64,000 nucleotides of DNA from Spirosoma sp. 48-14 (GCF_001898575.1 NZ_MKUD01000009.1:62001-126000), one strand, 5' to 3'; positions 42,428-50,889 are shown, counted from the stretch's first letter. Translations and numbers: made by a program. Notes: generated by a model not told the origin, from the letters alone.

Positions 42428-43474
42428 TCAACGCACTTCGATGTTATATTCTACGGCTGTTTCCAATTCCTCTGGTGAGTAATCTATGGCTCGAACATCA
42501 CCGTTGTGAAGCTGTAAACGAATGGCTTTGCCCGCTTCATCAGGCTTTTCCTGCTTAGCTAATACAGATGTAAAAGAGCGAATTGCGTCATTACTATGCG
42601 TTGTGGCAAATACCTGAATATTGAGCCGTTCAGCGAGATAAAATATAACCTCCCATAATTTTTCCTGAACAGAATAATGTAAGCCATTTTCAAATTCATC
42701 AATGAATAGGTAGCCGTTTTCGCAATTGACCATTGCTAAAATAATTGTAAGAATCCGGTTGATACCATCGCCCATTGACTGCAATGGCTGAGGATAGTTG
42801 TCATTCAGCCTTACAACTGCATATCTTTTTTTAGTCAAAGAATCTGTCCTAAACGCAATTCGTGTTACATCTTGATTGACTATTTTAAGTGCTTTTATAA
42901 TATAATCTTCAGCATCGGTTGTGACGACATTATCATAAAGCTCCCCATTTTCAACCGAACTAAATCCATTAGCATTTACAAATTGATTCCTGATATTTTT
43001 AGGCCACTCAAAGGGAGGAAAACTTGGATCAGCAGGATTAATTGGTTGATGTATAAGCACATTAACTGGTCTTTTAAAATCAGTATGTTCTATTTTAAAA
43101 AAAAGCAACTCGGGGGCCTCAGGGTCACTTACATTCATAATTTCGAAGCCCATACGTAGCTCTGTACCATCAGAATCATTTATTATAATATCTCCCTCAT
43201 CGGTGGGCTTAATTTTCTGATCGAGAAAAAGAGAAGATAAGCTATTCTTATTGTACTGATAACGGTCATCCGAAGAATCAAATAAGCCTCCACGTAGCCT
43301 GAGAATATTATAAACTAGCTCATATCGTCCACGGTTCGCCCACAAGTAAACCGCTTCCAGCACCGACGTTTTTCCGGTATTATTTTTCCCGACCAACAAG
43401 TTCACTCGGCCTAACTTTTCAATCGTCAGGTGGCGGAGGTTGCGGTAATTGCGGATTTCGAGCGAGCGTAACAT
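42428..43474 (-). CDS. AAA family ATPase (OLD/RecF-like, AAA_15 type)
   Basis: A 348-residue ATPase: LRSLEIRNYRNLRHLTIEKL at the N-terminus, Walker A LLVGKNNTGKTSVLEAVYLW, and late LSMGDGINRILT-like signature at 'QSMGDGINRILTIILAMVN', then Walker B GYLFIDEFENGLHY and the switch FATTHSNDAIRSF. This is the split form of an OLD nuclease, with the TOPRIM part on the next gene. Sample lines counted by hand give 30-42% GC, against about 48% beside it, which suggests transfer. Paired ATPase/TOPRIM genes are often phage-defence systems; that is an inference. Confidence 0.9.
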   Translation of the reverse strand: MLRSLEIRNYRNLRHLTIEKLGRVNLLVGKNNTGKTSVLEAVYLWANRGRYELVYNILRLRGGLFDSSDDRYQYNKNSLSSLFLDQKIKPTDEGDIIINDSDGTELRMGFEIMNVSDPEAPELLFFKIEHTDFKRPVNVLIHQPINPADPSFPPFEWPKNIRNQFVNANGFSSVENGELYDNVVTTDAEDYIIKALKIVNQDVTRIAFRTDSLTKKRYAVVRLNDNYPQPLQSMGDGINRILTIILAMVNCENGYLFIDEFENGLHYSVQEKLWEVIFYLAERLNIQVFATTHSNDAIRSFTSVLAKQEKPDEAGKAIRLQLHNGDVRAIDYSPEELETAVEYNIEVR

Positions 43475-43526
43475 AGGTTCGCAAAAAAGTTATATTTCAA
43501 AATACGGGGTAATATTGCTATTACAC

Positions 43527-43564
43527 AAACAGCCCGCCACCAGTTCGTTGATAGCGGGCTGTTT
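43527..43564 (-). terminator. Terminator of the diheme cytochrome/DsrE operon
   Basis: AAACAGCCCGC and GCGGGCTGTTT pair around a 16-base loop, 22 bases after the DsrE-like stop on the minus strand. The T-run is weak. It also lies between this operon and the AAA ATPase. Confidence 0.65.
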
Positions 43565-43585
43565 CGTCAAAACGGCTTAGTTGAA

Positions 43586-44044
43586 TCAAGGTCGAATGAT
43601 GGTCCAGCCTTCCTGTTCGCGGATGATGAGTTCACCGTTGGCGCTGGGTACATAACTCACAATCGGGAATAACTCATCCTTGCTGATTTTCCGCATCCGC
43701 ATGGTGTTTTCGCACATGGCCATAATGACGCCCTGCTTGTGCAGGTTTTCAATATCACTCTGGAAATAAGGCTTGTCTTTCCGGTACACGATGTTGGCCC
43801 CACCATATACAACCAGTTCAACATCCAGTTTGCCTTTCAGTCGGGGATCATTCAGCGCGTTCTGGATGCTGGCCAGCGCATGCCGGATGGTGGCCGTATC
43901 GGCCGTATTGAGCTGATAAATAGCTTTGTAACGGGACTTGGTAGGCTGGGCTCCGTGGAATGTACCCGTCTCGCTCGACTGGGCCCTTAGCGATACAACC
44001 ATTCCCAGAAAGGCTACCAGCAGTAAGTAGATATGTTTTTTCAT
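43586..44044 (-). CDS. DsrE family protein, exported
   Basis: A 152-residue protein from ATG 44044: MKKHIYLLLVAFLGMVVSLR is a signal peptide with cleavage near RAQS. Longer in-frame starts run back into the cytochrome gene. The DsrE-like fold is seen as KAIYQLNTADTATIRHALAS, LDVELVVYGGANIVYR and HKQGVIMAMCENTMRMRKIS, the last with a Cys in the usual DsrE position. It follows the diheme cytochrome by 22 bases. A sulfur-relay role in the periplasm would fit both genes. Confidence 0.85.
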   Translation of the reverse strand: MKKHIYLLLVAFLGMVVSLRAQSSETGTFHGAQPTKSRYKAIYQLNTADTATIRHALASIQNALNDPRLKGKLDVELVVYGGANIVYRKDKPYFQSDIENLHKQGVIMAMCENTMRMRKISKDELFPIVSYVPSANGELIIREQEGWTIIRP

Positions 44045-44066
44045 GATCAGTTTGTTTACAGTAAAA

Positions 44067-45008
44067 CTACTTCGGTTTTCGCGCATCTGCAATGGGTTGG
44101 TAAGGTCCAAACTTATGCTGCTGTTCACTAAAGCCATCGGCATACGGGCCCGTAGGAAAGTCAATCGGTTTGGTGGCGATATTGGGCCAGTCGTTGCTTT
44201 GGTCTTTATGCGGACGCGGCATGGAGTTGACAAAGGCCGCTACATCCCAGGCTTCTTCGTCGGTTAGCTGCGGACTGGCGTAGGTAGCCCCAAACGGCAT
44301 GTTGTTCTTTACGTAACCCGCAAAGCTCGACAGTCGGTAAAGTCCTGCGCCATCGTTGTAGCTTTTCGGCCCCCATAAAGGCGGATACACATACTCCGAC
44401 GCACCAGCCGCCCGGATGCCTTCGCCTTTCGCTCCGTGGCAAACCTGACATTTGGCCATATACACTGCCCGACCTTTTGTGGAGTCGGCCGCCCGGTTCA
44501 GATAGGCTAGTTTTGCCAGGCCAACTCCTTCGGGTCTTTGCCCTTTCGGCACATCCGTTCCCAGCCATTGCATGTAGGCCACAATCGCTTTCATTTCCTT
44601 ACTGCTGCTATCAGGCGCTTTTCCCGCCAGACTCCGCTCAAAACAGTCCGATACGCGCTTGATAATCGACTCTACTGCTCCCGAACGATCCCGAAACTTT
44701 GGGTAGGTTGAGTACACAGCCGAATAGTTGTTTCCCAATACTTTAGTTCCGGCTTCGAGATGGCAGTTCTGGCAATTCATGCCATTCGAGAGTTGCTTCA
44801 CGCTTCCTTTCGGACCCAGGTATTTGGCCGTATGGGCAATCAATTCCCGACCGTAGCGAATTTGCTGTCCTTTAGCACCCGCAGGTATCCGACTATCGGC
44901 GGGTGGCTGCCAGTAGGAAGGTGGCACTAAAGCCACCAACCCAGCAACGCAAATGCATAAGCCCAAAAGCCAGTACATCCGGCGATGTCTAAAGACGGAG
45001 TAGTTCAT
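44067..45008 (-). CDS. Diheme c-type cytochrome (TsdA/SoxA-like)
   Basis: A 313-residue protein, anchored or exported by the segment MYWLLGLCICVAGLVALVPP. Two heme-binding motifs are present: MNCQNCHLEAGTK near residue 80 and MAKCQVCHGAKGEG near residue 190. The first, with its LEAGT tail, resembles thiosulfate dehydrogenase TsdA, and the second domain is a cytochrome c with distal Met candidates (NNMPFGATYASPQLTDEEAW). TsdA joins two thiosulfates into tetrathionate. The adjacent DsrE-like gene supports a sulfur role, but substrate is not proven. Confidence 0.86.
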   Translation of the reverse strand: MNYSVFRHRRMYWLLGLCICVAGLVALVPPSYWQPPADSRIPAGAKGQQIRYGRELIAHTAKYLGPKGSVKQLSNGMNCQNCHLEAGTKVLGNNYSAVYSTYPKFRDRSGAVESIIKRVSDCFERSLAGKAPDSSSKEMKAIVAYMQWLGTDVPKGQRPEGVGLAKLAYLNRAADSTKGRAVYMAKCQVCHGAKGEGIRAAGASEYVYPPLWGPKSYNDGAGLYRLSSFAGYVKNNMPFGATYASPQLTDEEAWDVAAFVNSMPRPHKDQSNDWPNIATKPIDFPTGPYADGFSEQQHKFGPYQPIADARKPK

Positions 45009-45058
45009 GGTTTATGAGGAATAAACAATTCAACCAGCAACCTGGCGTGTAAATTTCA

Positions 45059-48000
45059 TTACGGCATATCTACGTTTACCAGATTATCGTCGGCAACGCG
45101 GTCGATCAGCTTATTGTACGGATCGATTCCGGCTTTAACCGGCTTACCTTTTACAGTCACCTCGATGACATGCTCACCGGGTGTGAGGCTGTGCTTCTTC
45201 ATGTAAAGCGGTACTTTGATCGTCAGACCATCTTTGTTTTTGCTGTCGCTGGTCAGAACCGCAATGTCGACCAGAACCGGCCCCTTGCCTTTGCTGATTT
45301 CCTTACCCGATTTGTCGTAATACTCTGTTGCCGAGCGTACATTCAATTTAATACGGTATTGGTCTTTCCCGATGGGTTTTGCTTCGGCCTTGGTGATCCG
45401 GTTGTCGTAAAGCGTCAGCTTCTCAAAGTTATCGGCCAGCCAGGGTTTCAGCGAATCGGGGGTGGCGGCTTTCAGAAAACTGTACCATTCGAGCGAGGTG
45501 GTGAATGGGGCTTCCTGCCGGAACCGGGCTGCCTTCATGTAGTCGTTCATGGCCTGATTGACGCGGGCTTCGCCAATGTAGTCCTGCAAGGCATACATCA
45601 GCATCGACCCTTTCTGATACCAGACGTACGAACGAGTGTCATTATCAAGCATATTGGCTTCAAACTTATCCTCAAACGCCCGACCACCCAAATACCGATC
45701 CAGGCTATATTTCAAAAACTTGGGCATGGCATCGACACCATAGCGTTCCTTAAGAACCATCAGCGCTGAATATTCAGCCATCGTTTCCGAAATCTGGTTG
45801 GCTCCCCGTGTCCGGCTGGGCATAATCTGGTGCCCCCACCACTGGTGTGCAACCTCGTGCGCGGTCACGTAATACGCGTAATCCGTTTTGTCGGCATCCC
45901 GGAAATCGCCCACCCAGCCAAACTCTTCAGAATACGGCACTGTGGTCGGAAACGACTGGGCAAAAGCAGCATAGCGCGGAAACTCCAGCACCCGCAGCAC
46001 CGGATATGGGTAAGGCGCGTAGTTTTTGGTGTAATAACTCAGCGACGCTTTCATACTGGCCATAAATCGGTCGAGGTTACGGTCATGGCCGGGATGATGG
46101 TAAATTTCCAGCGCCACCTTTTTGCCATCAGGCCCCGTCCACGAATCACGTTTTACGGCGTACTTCGCTGAACACATGCTGAAGAAATAATCGGAGAAAC
46201 TAGGGAGTTTGTACTGAAAATACTTGCGGGGTTTGCCATTAGGCCCATTGGCGGTCCAGGTCTTGAGCAACTCGCCCGGCATAATAGCCGTTTGGTCGGG
46301 GGTAGTTGAAATAGTGCCTTCAAACGTTACCCAGTCCGCATCGTCGGTGAATAGAAAATCGCGCAGGCCACGCGGATCATTTTGAGCCGGAACCGTCCAT
46401 TCTTTCACAGGTAAACCGTACTTCTTCCGGTACTTGTCACTACTCAGCTCACCATCGACATTGTACCCAAAACCGGGAAAAATGCCCACGTTGAAGAACG
46501 TACCATTAGAAACCACTTCACGCTGATCACCACTGTTCGGAAACCCGGTATATTGCCCAGTCACGTCCATCTCCATCCGTGCCGTATCGCCCGGATTCAT
46601 TGGTTTCGGAAGCTTGTAGATGTAATAGCCAAAATCCGTATCGTTCAGAATCAGCTTCGGAGCCTGCCCATCGATGGTAAACTTCGTGAGCTTCCGATGA
46701 AAATTATCAGGCGAAATGGTCAGATGAAGCGAATCGATGGGTTGATCACCTTTATTCACAATCGAGAACTGTCCGGTTGCTACCGCCTTAAACTCATCGG
46801 GGAATACATCGACCGCTAGTTTGACGCTGGTAATTTTCGGCTGTAGTACGTTCGCATATTTGTGGTATTTCTTCTCATAGTCGGCCTGTTGTTCCCGTTG
46901 CTCGTCGGCCGAATAGTAGCGGTTTTTTACACTTACGTTGGTATAAATCCAGGCGCCCATACTCACAAAGGCGAGTACCAACAACGCCACCAGTGCTATC
47001 GATAATTTGCCCATTCGCTGCCGGGCCAGTTGCCAACGCGACTTGAAACCCGTATCGGCTCCCCGATTCCAGAACCATAGGGCCAGCACCAGCAGAATGC
47101 CGCCAAAGGCATACCAGTATACCCGAAACGATGCCAGCGAAGACAGGTAATGCCCAAATCCGTTCATGTCGGAGAGCTGGACCCCACCGCCCGAAAAGGG
47201 CAGCGCCAATTTGTAACTGAACTCGGCAAACTGCGGTACGGCCCAGATAACAATGTACGTAGCCAGGGTAGCAATATGCCCCACAAACTTCTGGTTGACC
47301 ATCGTATGCACGAAAAAGGCCAGCATCACCAACTGAAAATACTGCGTGAAGGCAATGCCATACGCATCGCGGAAGTAGAGCGGAAATTCGTAGTTGAAAT
47401 AACCCTTCACCGTCTGGTCCAATACGCCCGATACAATGATGAGTGTACAGAGCAGCAGACAGATGTAGGTCATAGCCAACAGCTTGGCCCCGTAATTCAT
47501 CCAGTCGGGCACGGGCAGGGCATCAGCAATGGTATCGTAATGGACCACTTTATCGCGGTGAACTACCTCGCCCGTGTAGAAAATAATGACAATCAGCACG
47601 AAGAAGAAGAATGTACCGTTCCGGGCTTCGAGCATGGTATAGGTAGTTGGCAAGGAGGGCGTACCATAGGTTTGTACGCCAAACCAGCCATCCAGAAACA
47701 GGAACAGCACCGCCCCGAGCAGAATGGCAATGAAATACGGGTCGCGGATGATGTTGCTAAACTCGATCCGGGCCTGTTTAACCATCTGCCCAATGTAGGT
47801 ACTGACCTGAAAAACAGGCGTTGGCGTTGGCAGACTTGCCAGCGAAGGTGCTTTCTCTGTAGAAGCTTCTCCTTTGGCTTTTTTGCCCAGTTTGACGGCC
47901 AGAAACCGCGCGAAACTAAACCGAAACACCGTTAGCAAAAACACCAGCAGTGCTACGCCCAACCAGATTAGGCGATTAGTCAGTAAATCGCCTTCGAGCG

Positions 48001-48706
48001 GTGGTACCAGCGTATTCTGCTCCACTGGCGACCAGTATTTGGTGGCATTGTCATAAGCAAACGAGCCGAACGGATCGAGCAGGTTGACAAGGTGTTTGTT
48101 TTCCAGATCCTGCGAGAGCGTGGTACCGAGCAGATACGCAATGAACAGCAAAATACTCCCCGCATAGGTCGTAAACACCTGCTGTGAAAAAGCGACTAAT
48201 GCAAAGAAAATGCTGCCGACCAGAAACATATTGGGCAACACAAACAGCAGAAACGGATAGGCATAATCGCGAAACCGAATGGGTCCGAACCGCTCGGTAT
48301 TGTCAGCCAGATTAAACACCGGCCCCAGCAATGAGCCAATAACGATGCCGAGCATCCCCACCGCCATAATACCCAACAGTACGACAAACGACCCGAAATA
48401 CCGGCCCAGGATGTAGCCTCGCTCGGTGATTGGGAAACTGAAGAAGTAATTTTTGGTATTGTGTTCAATGTCGCGATAGACTGGCACACCCATCACCGCT
48501 GAGGCTACCAGCATCCCGAAAATAGTCATTACCACCACAAACTGACTGATGGCGTAGGGTGAATTGACATTCGTTTTCTCCGATGCCGGTCCACTCCCAT
48601 AAATAACAAACAAAAAGGTAAACAGAAACAGAATCAGGGCGTAGAGGTAAGTGGCAGGCCGTTTAAGCCGGTACGCGAGTTCAAAGCGGAAAATTTCAGA
48701 GAACAT
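45059..48706 (-). CDS. ABC-2 type permease fused to an M1 aminopeptidase
   Basis: A 1215-residue fusion. The N-terminal half has about twelve TM segments in two ABC-2-type sets (FELAYRLKRPATYLYALILF, FVVVMTIFGMLVASAVMGVP, then a second set near residue 320). The C-terminal half is an M1 metallopeptidase: HEVAHQWWGHQ gives the HEXXH pair and ISETMAEYSALMVLKERYG the third zinc ligand. Permease-peptidase fusions of this type are known in Bacteroidota with an ABC ATPase next door; here the ATPase gene lies 528 bases upstream because a repeat-flanked gene has inserted between them. Confidence 0.95.
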   Translation of the reverse strand: MFSEIFRFELAYRLKRPATYLYALILFLFTFLFVIYGSGPASEKTNVNSPYAISQFVVVMTIFGMLVASAVMGVPVYRDIEHNTKNYFFSFPITERGYILGRYFGSFVVLLGIMAVGMLGIVIGSLLGPVFNLADNTERFGPIRFRDYAYPFLLFVLPNMFLVGSIFFALVAFSQQVFTTYAGSILLFIAYLLGTTLSQDLENKHLVNLLDPFGSFAYDNATKYWSPVEQNTLVPPLEGDLLTNRLIWLGVALLVFLLTVFRFSFARFLAVKLGKKAKGEASTEKAPSLASLPTPTPVFQVSTYIGQMVKQARIEFSNIIRDPYFIAILLGAVLFLFLDGWFGVQTYGTPSLPTTYTMLEARNGTFFFFVLIVIIFYTGEVVHRDKVVHYDTIADALPVPDWMNYGAKLLAMTYICLLLCTLIIVSGVLDQTVKGYFNYEFPLYFRDAYGIAFTQYFQLVMLAFFVHTMVNQKFVGHIATLATYIVIWAVPQFAEFSYKLALPFSGGGVQLSDMNGFGHYLSSLASFRVYWYAFGGILLVLALWFWNRGADTGFKSRWQLARQRMGKLSIALVALLVLAFVSMGAWIYTNVSVKNRYYSADEQREQQADYEKKYHKYANVLQPKITSVKLAVDVFPDEFKAVATGQFSIVNKGDQPIDSLHLTISPDNFHRKLTKFTIDGQAPKLILNDTDFGYYIYKLPKPMNPGDTARMEMDVTGQYTGFPNSGDQREVVSNGTFFNVGIFPGFGYNVDGELSSDKYRKKYGLPVKEWTVPAQNDPRGLRDFLFTDDADWVTFEGTISTTPDQTAIMPGELLKTWTANGPNGKPRKYFQYKLPSFSDYFFSMCSAKYAVKRDSWTGPDGKKVALEIYHHPGHDRNLDRFMASMKASLSYYTKNYAPYPYPVLRVLEFPRYAAFAQSFPTTVPYSEEFGWVGDFRDADKTDYAYYVTAHEVAHQWWGHQIMPSRTRGANQISETMAEYSALMVLKERYGVDAMPKFLKYSLDRYLGGRAFEDKFEANMLDNDTRSYVWYQKGSMLMYALQDYIGEARVNQAMNDYMKAARFRQEAPFTTSLEWYSFLKAATPDSLKPWLADNFEKLTLYDNRITKAEAKPIGKDQYRIKLNVRSATEYYDKSGKEISKGKGPVLVDIAVLTSDSKNKDGLTIKVPLYMKKHSLTPGEHVIEVTVKGKPVKAGIDPYNKLIDRVADDNLVNVDMP

Positions 48707-48714
48707 GGGGTTTC

Positions 48715-49235
48715 AAGGAGTTAGGAGTTAGGAGCTAGAAGTGAGGAGGTGGGCTACATAGGCTCACGTACCCATGCTACTAACGTTGGCTATTAACTGC
48801 GGTATAATAGGCGTTAAGCAAACGCGCTATTTCTTCTAAATCAGCTTGCAAATCGGCTGTATCAGCGTATTCTAAATCATGAGCCAAAATCAGATAATAA
48901 TGTGATTCATCTAATGACCCCTGTGCCGTGTTAAGAAACTTGGCTTTATCGGGTATCGTCCGTTTTCGATAACCTTCTGCAATATTTCCAGGAACTGAAA
49001 CAGCACTTCGTCGCAACTGGGAAGTCAGCCCGAACAATTCTTCCTTCGGAAAATGTTTGGTCAGCTTATAGATTTTCAAGACAAATTGATGAGCTTTTTG
49101 CCAGACAATGAGTTCCTTAAAATGTCGTGTTTTCTCCATTTGAAAGATGTTTACAAGGTGGGTATTTGATTTATATGCGTCAACGTACGTGGCCCGAACC
49201 TCCTCACTTCTAACTCCTCGCTCCTCACTTCTTTT
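48715..49235. mobile_element. Repeat-flanked element carrying a four-helix-bundle gene (family A)
   Basis: Arms 48715-48750 and 49198-49235 form an inverted repeat that matches at 31 of 36 aligned positions and is built of the same 7-bp units (GGAGTTA, GGAGCTA, GAAGTGA, GAGGAGG-like) as the gene-less palindromes at 12.0 and 52.2 kb. Between the arms lies a gene for an IVP-like protein (48780-49139, minus strand). The element interrupts an ABC exporter operon exactly between the ATPase stop and the permease start. It is interpreted as a small mobile element; transposition itself cannot be seen in one genome window. Confidence 0.75.
48780..49139 (-). CDS. Four-helix-bundle protein (23S rRNA IVP / Avd-like family)
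   Basis: A 119-residue protein starting at ATG 49139 (MEKTRHFKELIVWQKAHQF). A longer in-frame version would translate the repeat arm (MCKRSEERGVRSEEV) and is rejected. The full TIGR02436/PF05635 signature is present: L-x-VWQKAH, then IYKLTKHFPKEELFGLTSQL, RRSAVSVPGNIAEGYRKR and FLNTAQGSLDESHYYLI. Relatives are encoded in intervening sequences of 23S rRNA in Leptospira and Coxiella, and the Avd subunit of diversity-generating retroelements has the same fold; they form pentamers and bind nucleic acid. No rRNA gene or reverse transcriptase is near. Confidence 0.93.
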   Translation of the reverse strand: MEKTRHFKELIVWQKAHQFVLKIYKLTKHFPKEELFGLTSQLRRSAVSVPGNIAEGYRKRTIPDKAKFLNTAQGSLDESHYYLILAHDLEYADTADLQADLEEIARLLNAYYTAVNSQR

Positions 49236-50133
49236 ACACACTCATCACCCCCATTTTCTCCGTGATTTTCGTAAAGTACACGTCCTCCAGGTCGGGGGTT
49301 ACGGGGGTGAACCCGTCAAGGGGAACTTCACTGTACGCATGTAGCCTTGTTTTGCCACCTTTCAATTGTGTGGAGATAATTTGATGCGTTTGGCGATAGG
49401 TATCGATTTCCGACTTCTCAACGGATTTCTGCCATACCTTGCCATTCAACTGAGTCACCAGATCGTTCGGATTGCCCGTAGCCACGACTTCGCCCAGACA
49501 AATGATCGCCATGTCGGAACAGAGATTGGTCACATCTTCCACAATGTGCGTCGACAGAATGACAATGGTATTTTCACCAATTTCCGACAGCAGGTTATGA
49601 AACCGGTTGCGTTCGGCCGGGTCAAGACCGGCAGTTGGTTCATCGACAATAATCAGGCGGGGGCTACCGATCAGGGCCTGGGCAATGCCAAAGCGCTGTT
49701 TCATCCCACCCGAATACGTTCCCAGATTTTTCTTCCGCACCTCATACAAATTCACTTTCTGAAGCAGGCCTTGTACAATCTCTTTTCGCTCTTTGCTGTT
49801 GGCAATTCCTTTCAGCGTAGCAATATGGTCGAGCATGGCCTCGGCCGTTACGCGCGGATAAACCCCGAACTCCTGCGGCAAGTAGCCCAGCAGTCGCCGA
49901 ACAGCGTCTTTCTGGGTTAGTATATCCAAGTCTCCTTCGGGCAGTCCAGTCAAACGAGCGCTTCCGCCGTCGGCTTCCTGTAAGGTTGCAATCGTTCGCA
50001 TGAGCGATGACTTACCGGCCCCATTAGGGCCTAATAAACCAAACATACCCTGTGGAATGGTCAGCGAAACACCTTTCAGCGCCCGAACGCCGTTGGAATA
50101 GGTCTTGGTTAGGTCTTTAATTTCGAGTTGCAT
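49234..50133 (-). CDS. ABC transporter ATP-binding protein of the M1-fusion exporter
   Basis: A 299-residue ATPase with MQLEIKDLTKTYSNGVRALK at the start, Walker A GLLGPNGAGKSSLMRTIATL, Q-loop GYLPQEFGVYPRVTAEAMLD, signature YSGGMKQRFGIAQAL, Walker B LIIVDEPTAGLDPAERNRFH, and switch ILSTHIVEDV. The C-terminal ~70 residues form a regulatory-type extension (QLNGKVWQKSVEKSEIDTYR). It is the natural partner of the permease-peptidase fusion at 45059-48706. Its TAA stop overlaps the outer end of the repeat element's right arm. Confidence 0.96.
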   Translation of the reverse strand: MQLEIKDLTKTYSNGVRALKGVSLTIPQGMFGLLGPNGAGKSSLMRTIATLQEADGGSARLTGLPEGDLDILTQKDAVRRLLGYLPQEFGVYPRVTAEAMLDHIATLKGIANSKERKEIVQGLLQKVNLYEVRKKNLGTYSGGMKQRFGIAQALIGSPRLIIVDEPTAGLDPAERNRFHNLLSEIGENTIVILSTHIVEDVTNLCSDMAIICLGEVVATGNPNDLVTQLNGKVWQKSVEKSEIDTYRQTHQIISTQLKGGKTRLHAYSEVPLDGFTPVTPDLEDVYFTKITEKMGVMSV

Positions 50134-50244
50134 ATAGGAAGCAGAAGACTATTTGGTTGAAGGGAATAGGAGCAAATATGTTGAAAGTCTGTGAATATCA
50201 AACCCAAACTTTTGCCGACGGTACTAATTTGATTTGAAAGGCAT

Positions 50245-50273
50245 AAAAAAAGCGCTTCAATCACTTGAAGCGC
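50245..50273 (-). terminator. Rho-independent terminator of the DUF2480 gene
   Basis: On the minus strand a perfect 9-bp stem (GCGCTTCAA/TTGAAGCGC, 4-base loop) is followed by seven T (the A-run at 50245-50251). It begins 22 bases after the DUF2480 stop and also insulates the ABC operon downstream. Confidence 0.9.
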
Positions 50274-50294
50274 CATCCATTTAGAGGACTATAC

Positions 50295-50807
50295 CTACCC
50301 CTTCGGGCGTTTGTAGAGGGGGACGGTGCTGCACGGTTCGCCAAACAACAGGCTCTGAACGACCGGGCGCAGCACGCGGGTCAGTTCAACATAAGCGGCT
50401 GTAGGAACCGGCACTTTCGAGCAGCCTTTTACCACCACCCGCACATCCCGATATTCTTCAGGATTAATCCGCGCGATGGCATCGAAGTACAGTTTTTCTT
50501 CCAGATCAGTCAAACTCCCGAAAACAATAGCATGGGCATATGGCTGTAATTGTAGTGTTAGCAGCATATACGCCCAAGTGGGTATGATCGCATCTTCAGT
50601 GCAGGTGATGGCCACGTTTTTACCCGCGTACTGGCTCCAGTCGTGCTCTTTCAGAAAGGCGCGAAAATCTTTCTCTTTCAGGATTAGGCCCATGAACAGA
50701 TTATCTTTCAGGTCGTAGACAACCCGTTCACCAGGGTGATAATAATCCTCCAGATCGAGCGTGATTAGCCCGCTATTGGCAACTCTATTAACGATTTCAG
50801 CTTCCAT
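50295..50807 (-). CDS. DUF2480 family protein
   Basis: A 170-residue cytosolic protein of DUF2480, a family largely confined to Bacteroidota: MEAEIVNRVANSGLITLDLE at the start, then WSQYAGKNVAITCTEDAIIP and the C-terminal EPCSTVPLYKRPKG, which has the conserved Cys and basic end. The start ATG 50807 is preferred over a TTG nine bases upstream that begins inside a repeat. The role is unknown. Divergent from dnaN, with the family B repeat between them. Confidence 0.92.
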   Translation of the reverse strand: MEAEIVNRVANSGLITLDLEDYYHPGERVVYDLKDNLFMGLILKEKDFRAFLKEHDWSQYAGKNVAITCTEDAIIPTWAYMLLTLQLQPYAHAIVFGSLTDLEEKLYFDAIARINPEEYRDVRVVVKGCSKVPVPTAAYVELTRVLRPVVQSLLFGEPCSTVPLYKRPKG

Positions 50808-50813
50808 CGTTTT

Positions 50814-50889
50814 CAATGAATAATGGATAATGTATAATGAACATGGGAGCTACAGACATTATCCATTGCCCATTATACATTATCCATTA
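50814..50889. repeat. Heptamer-built inverted repeat, family B, copy 2
   Basis: A perfect 18-bp pair at 50822-50839 and 50871-50888 (starting AATGGATAATGTA) around a 31-base spacer. The arms read as AATGAAT, AATGGAT, AATGTAT units. It lies between the divergent DUF2480 and dnaN starts, upstream of the dnaN -7 box. Confidence 0.85.

Noticed and set aside
45170-45769. 199-aa open frame on the plus strand
   Set aside because: Antisense to the M1 domain of the ABC/M1 fusion; no recognisable features.
47150-47935. 261-aa open frame on the plus strand
   Set aside because: It is antisense to the permease part of the ABC/M1 fusion, with a His/Gln-rich composition typical of a shadow frame.
48780-49139. 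Four-helix-bundle gene as part of a diversity-generating retroelement or an rRNA intervening sequence
   Set aside because: No reverse transcriptase, template/variable repeat pair or 23S rRNA sequence is present near it.
49140-49241. N-terminal extension of the four-helix-bundle protein (MCKRSEERG...)
   Set aside because: It translates the repeat arm; the family starts at MEKTRHF and has the normal length from there.
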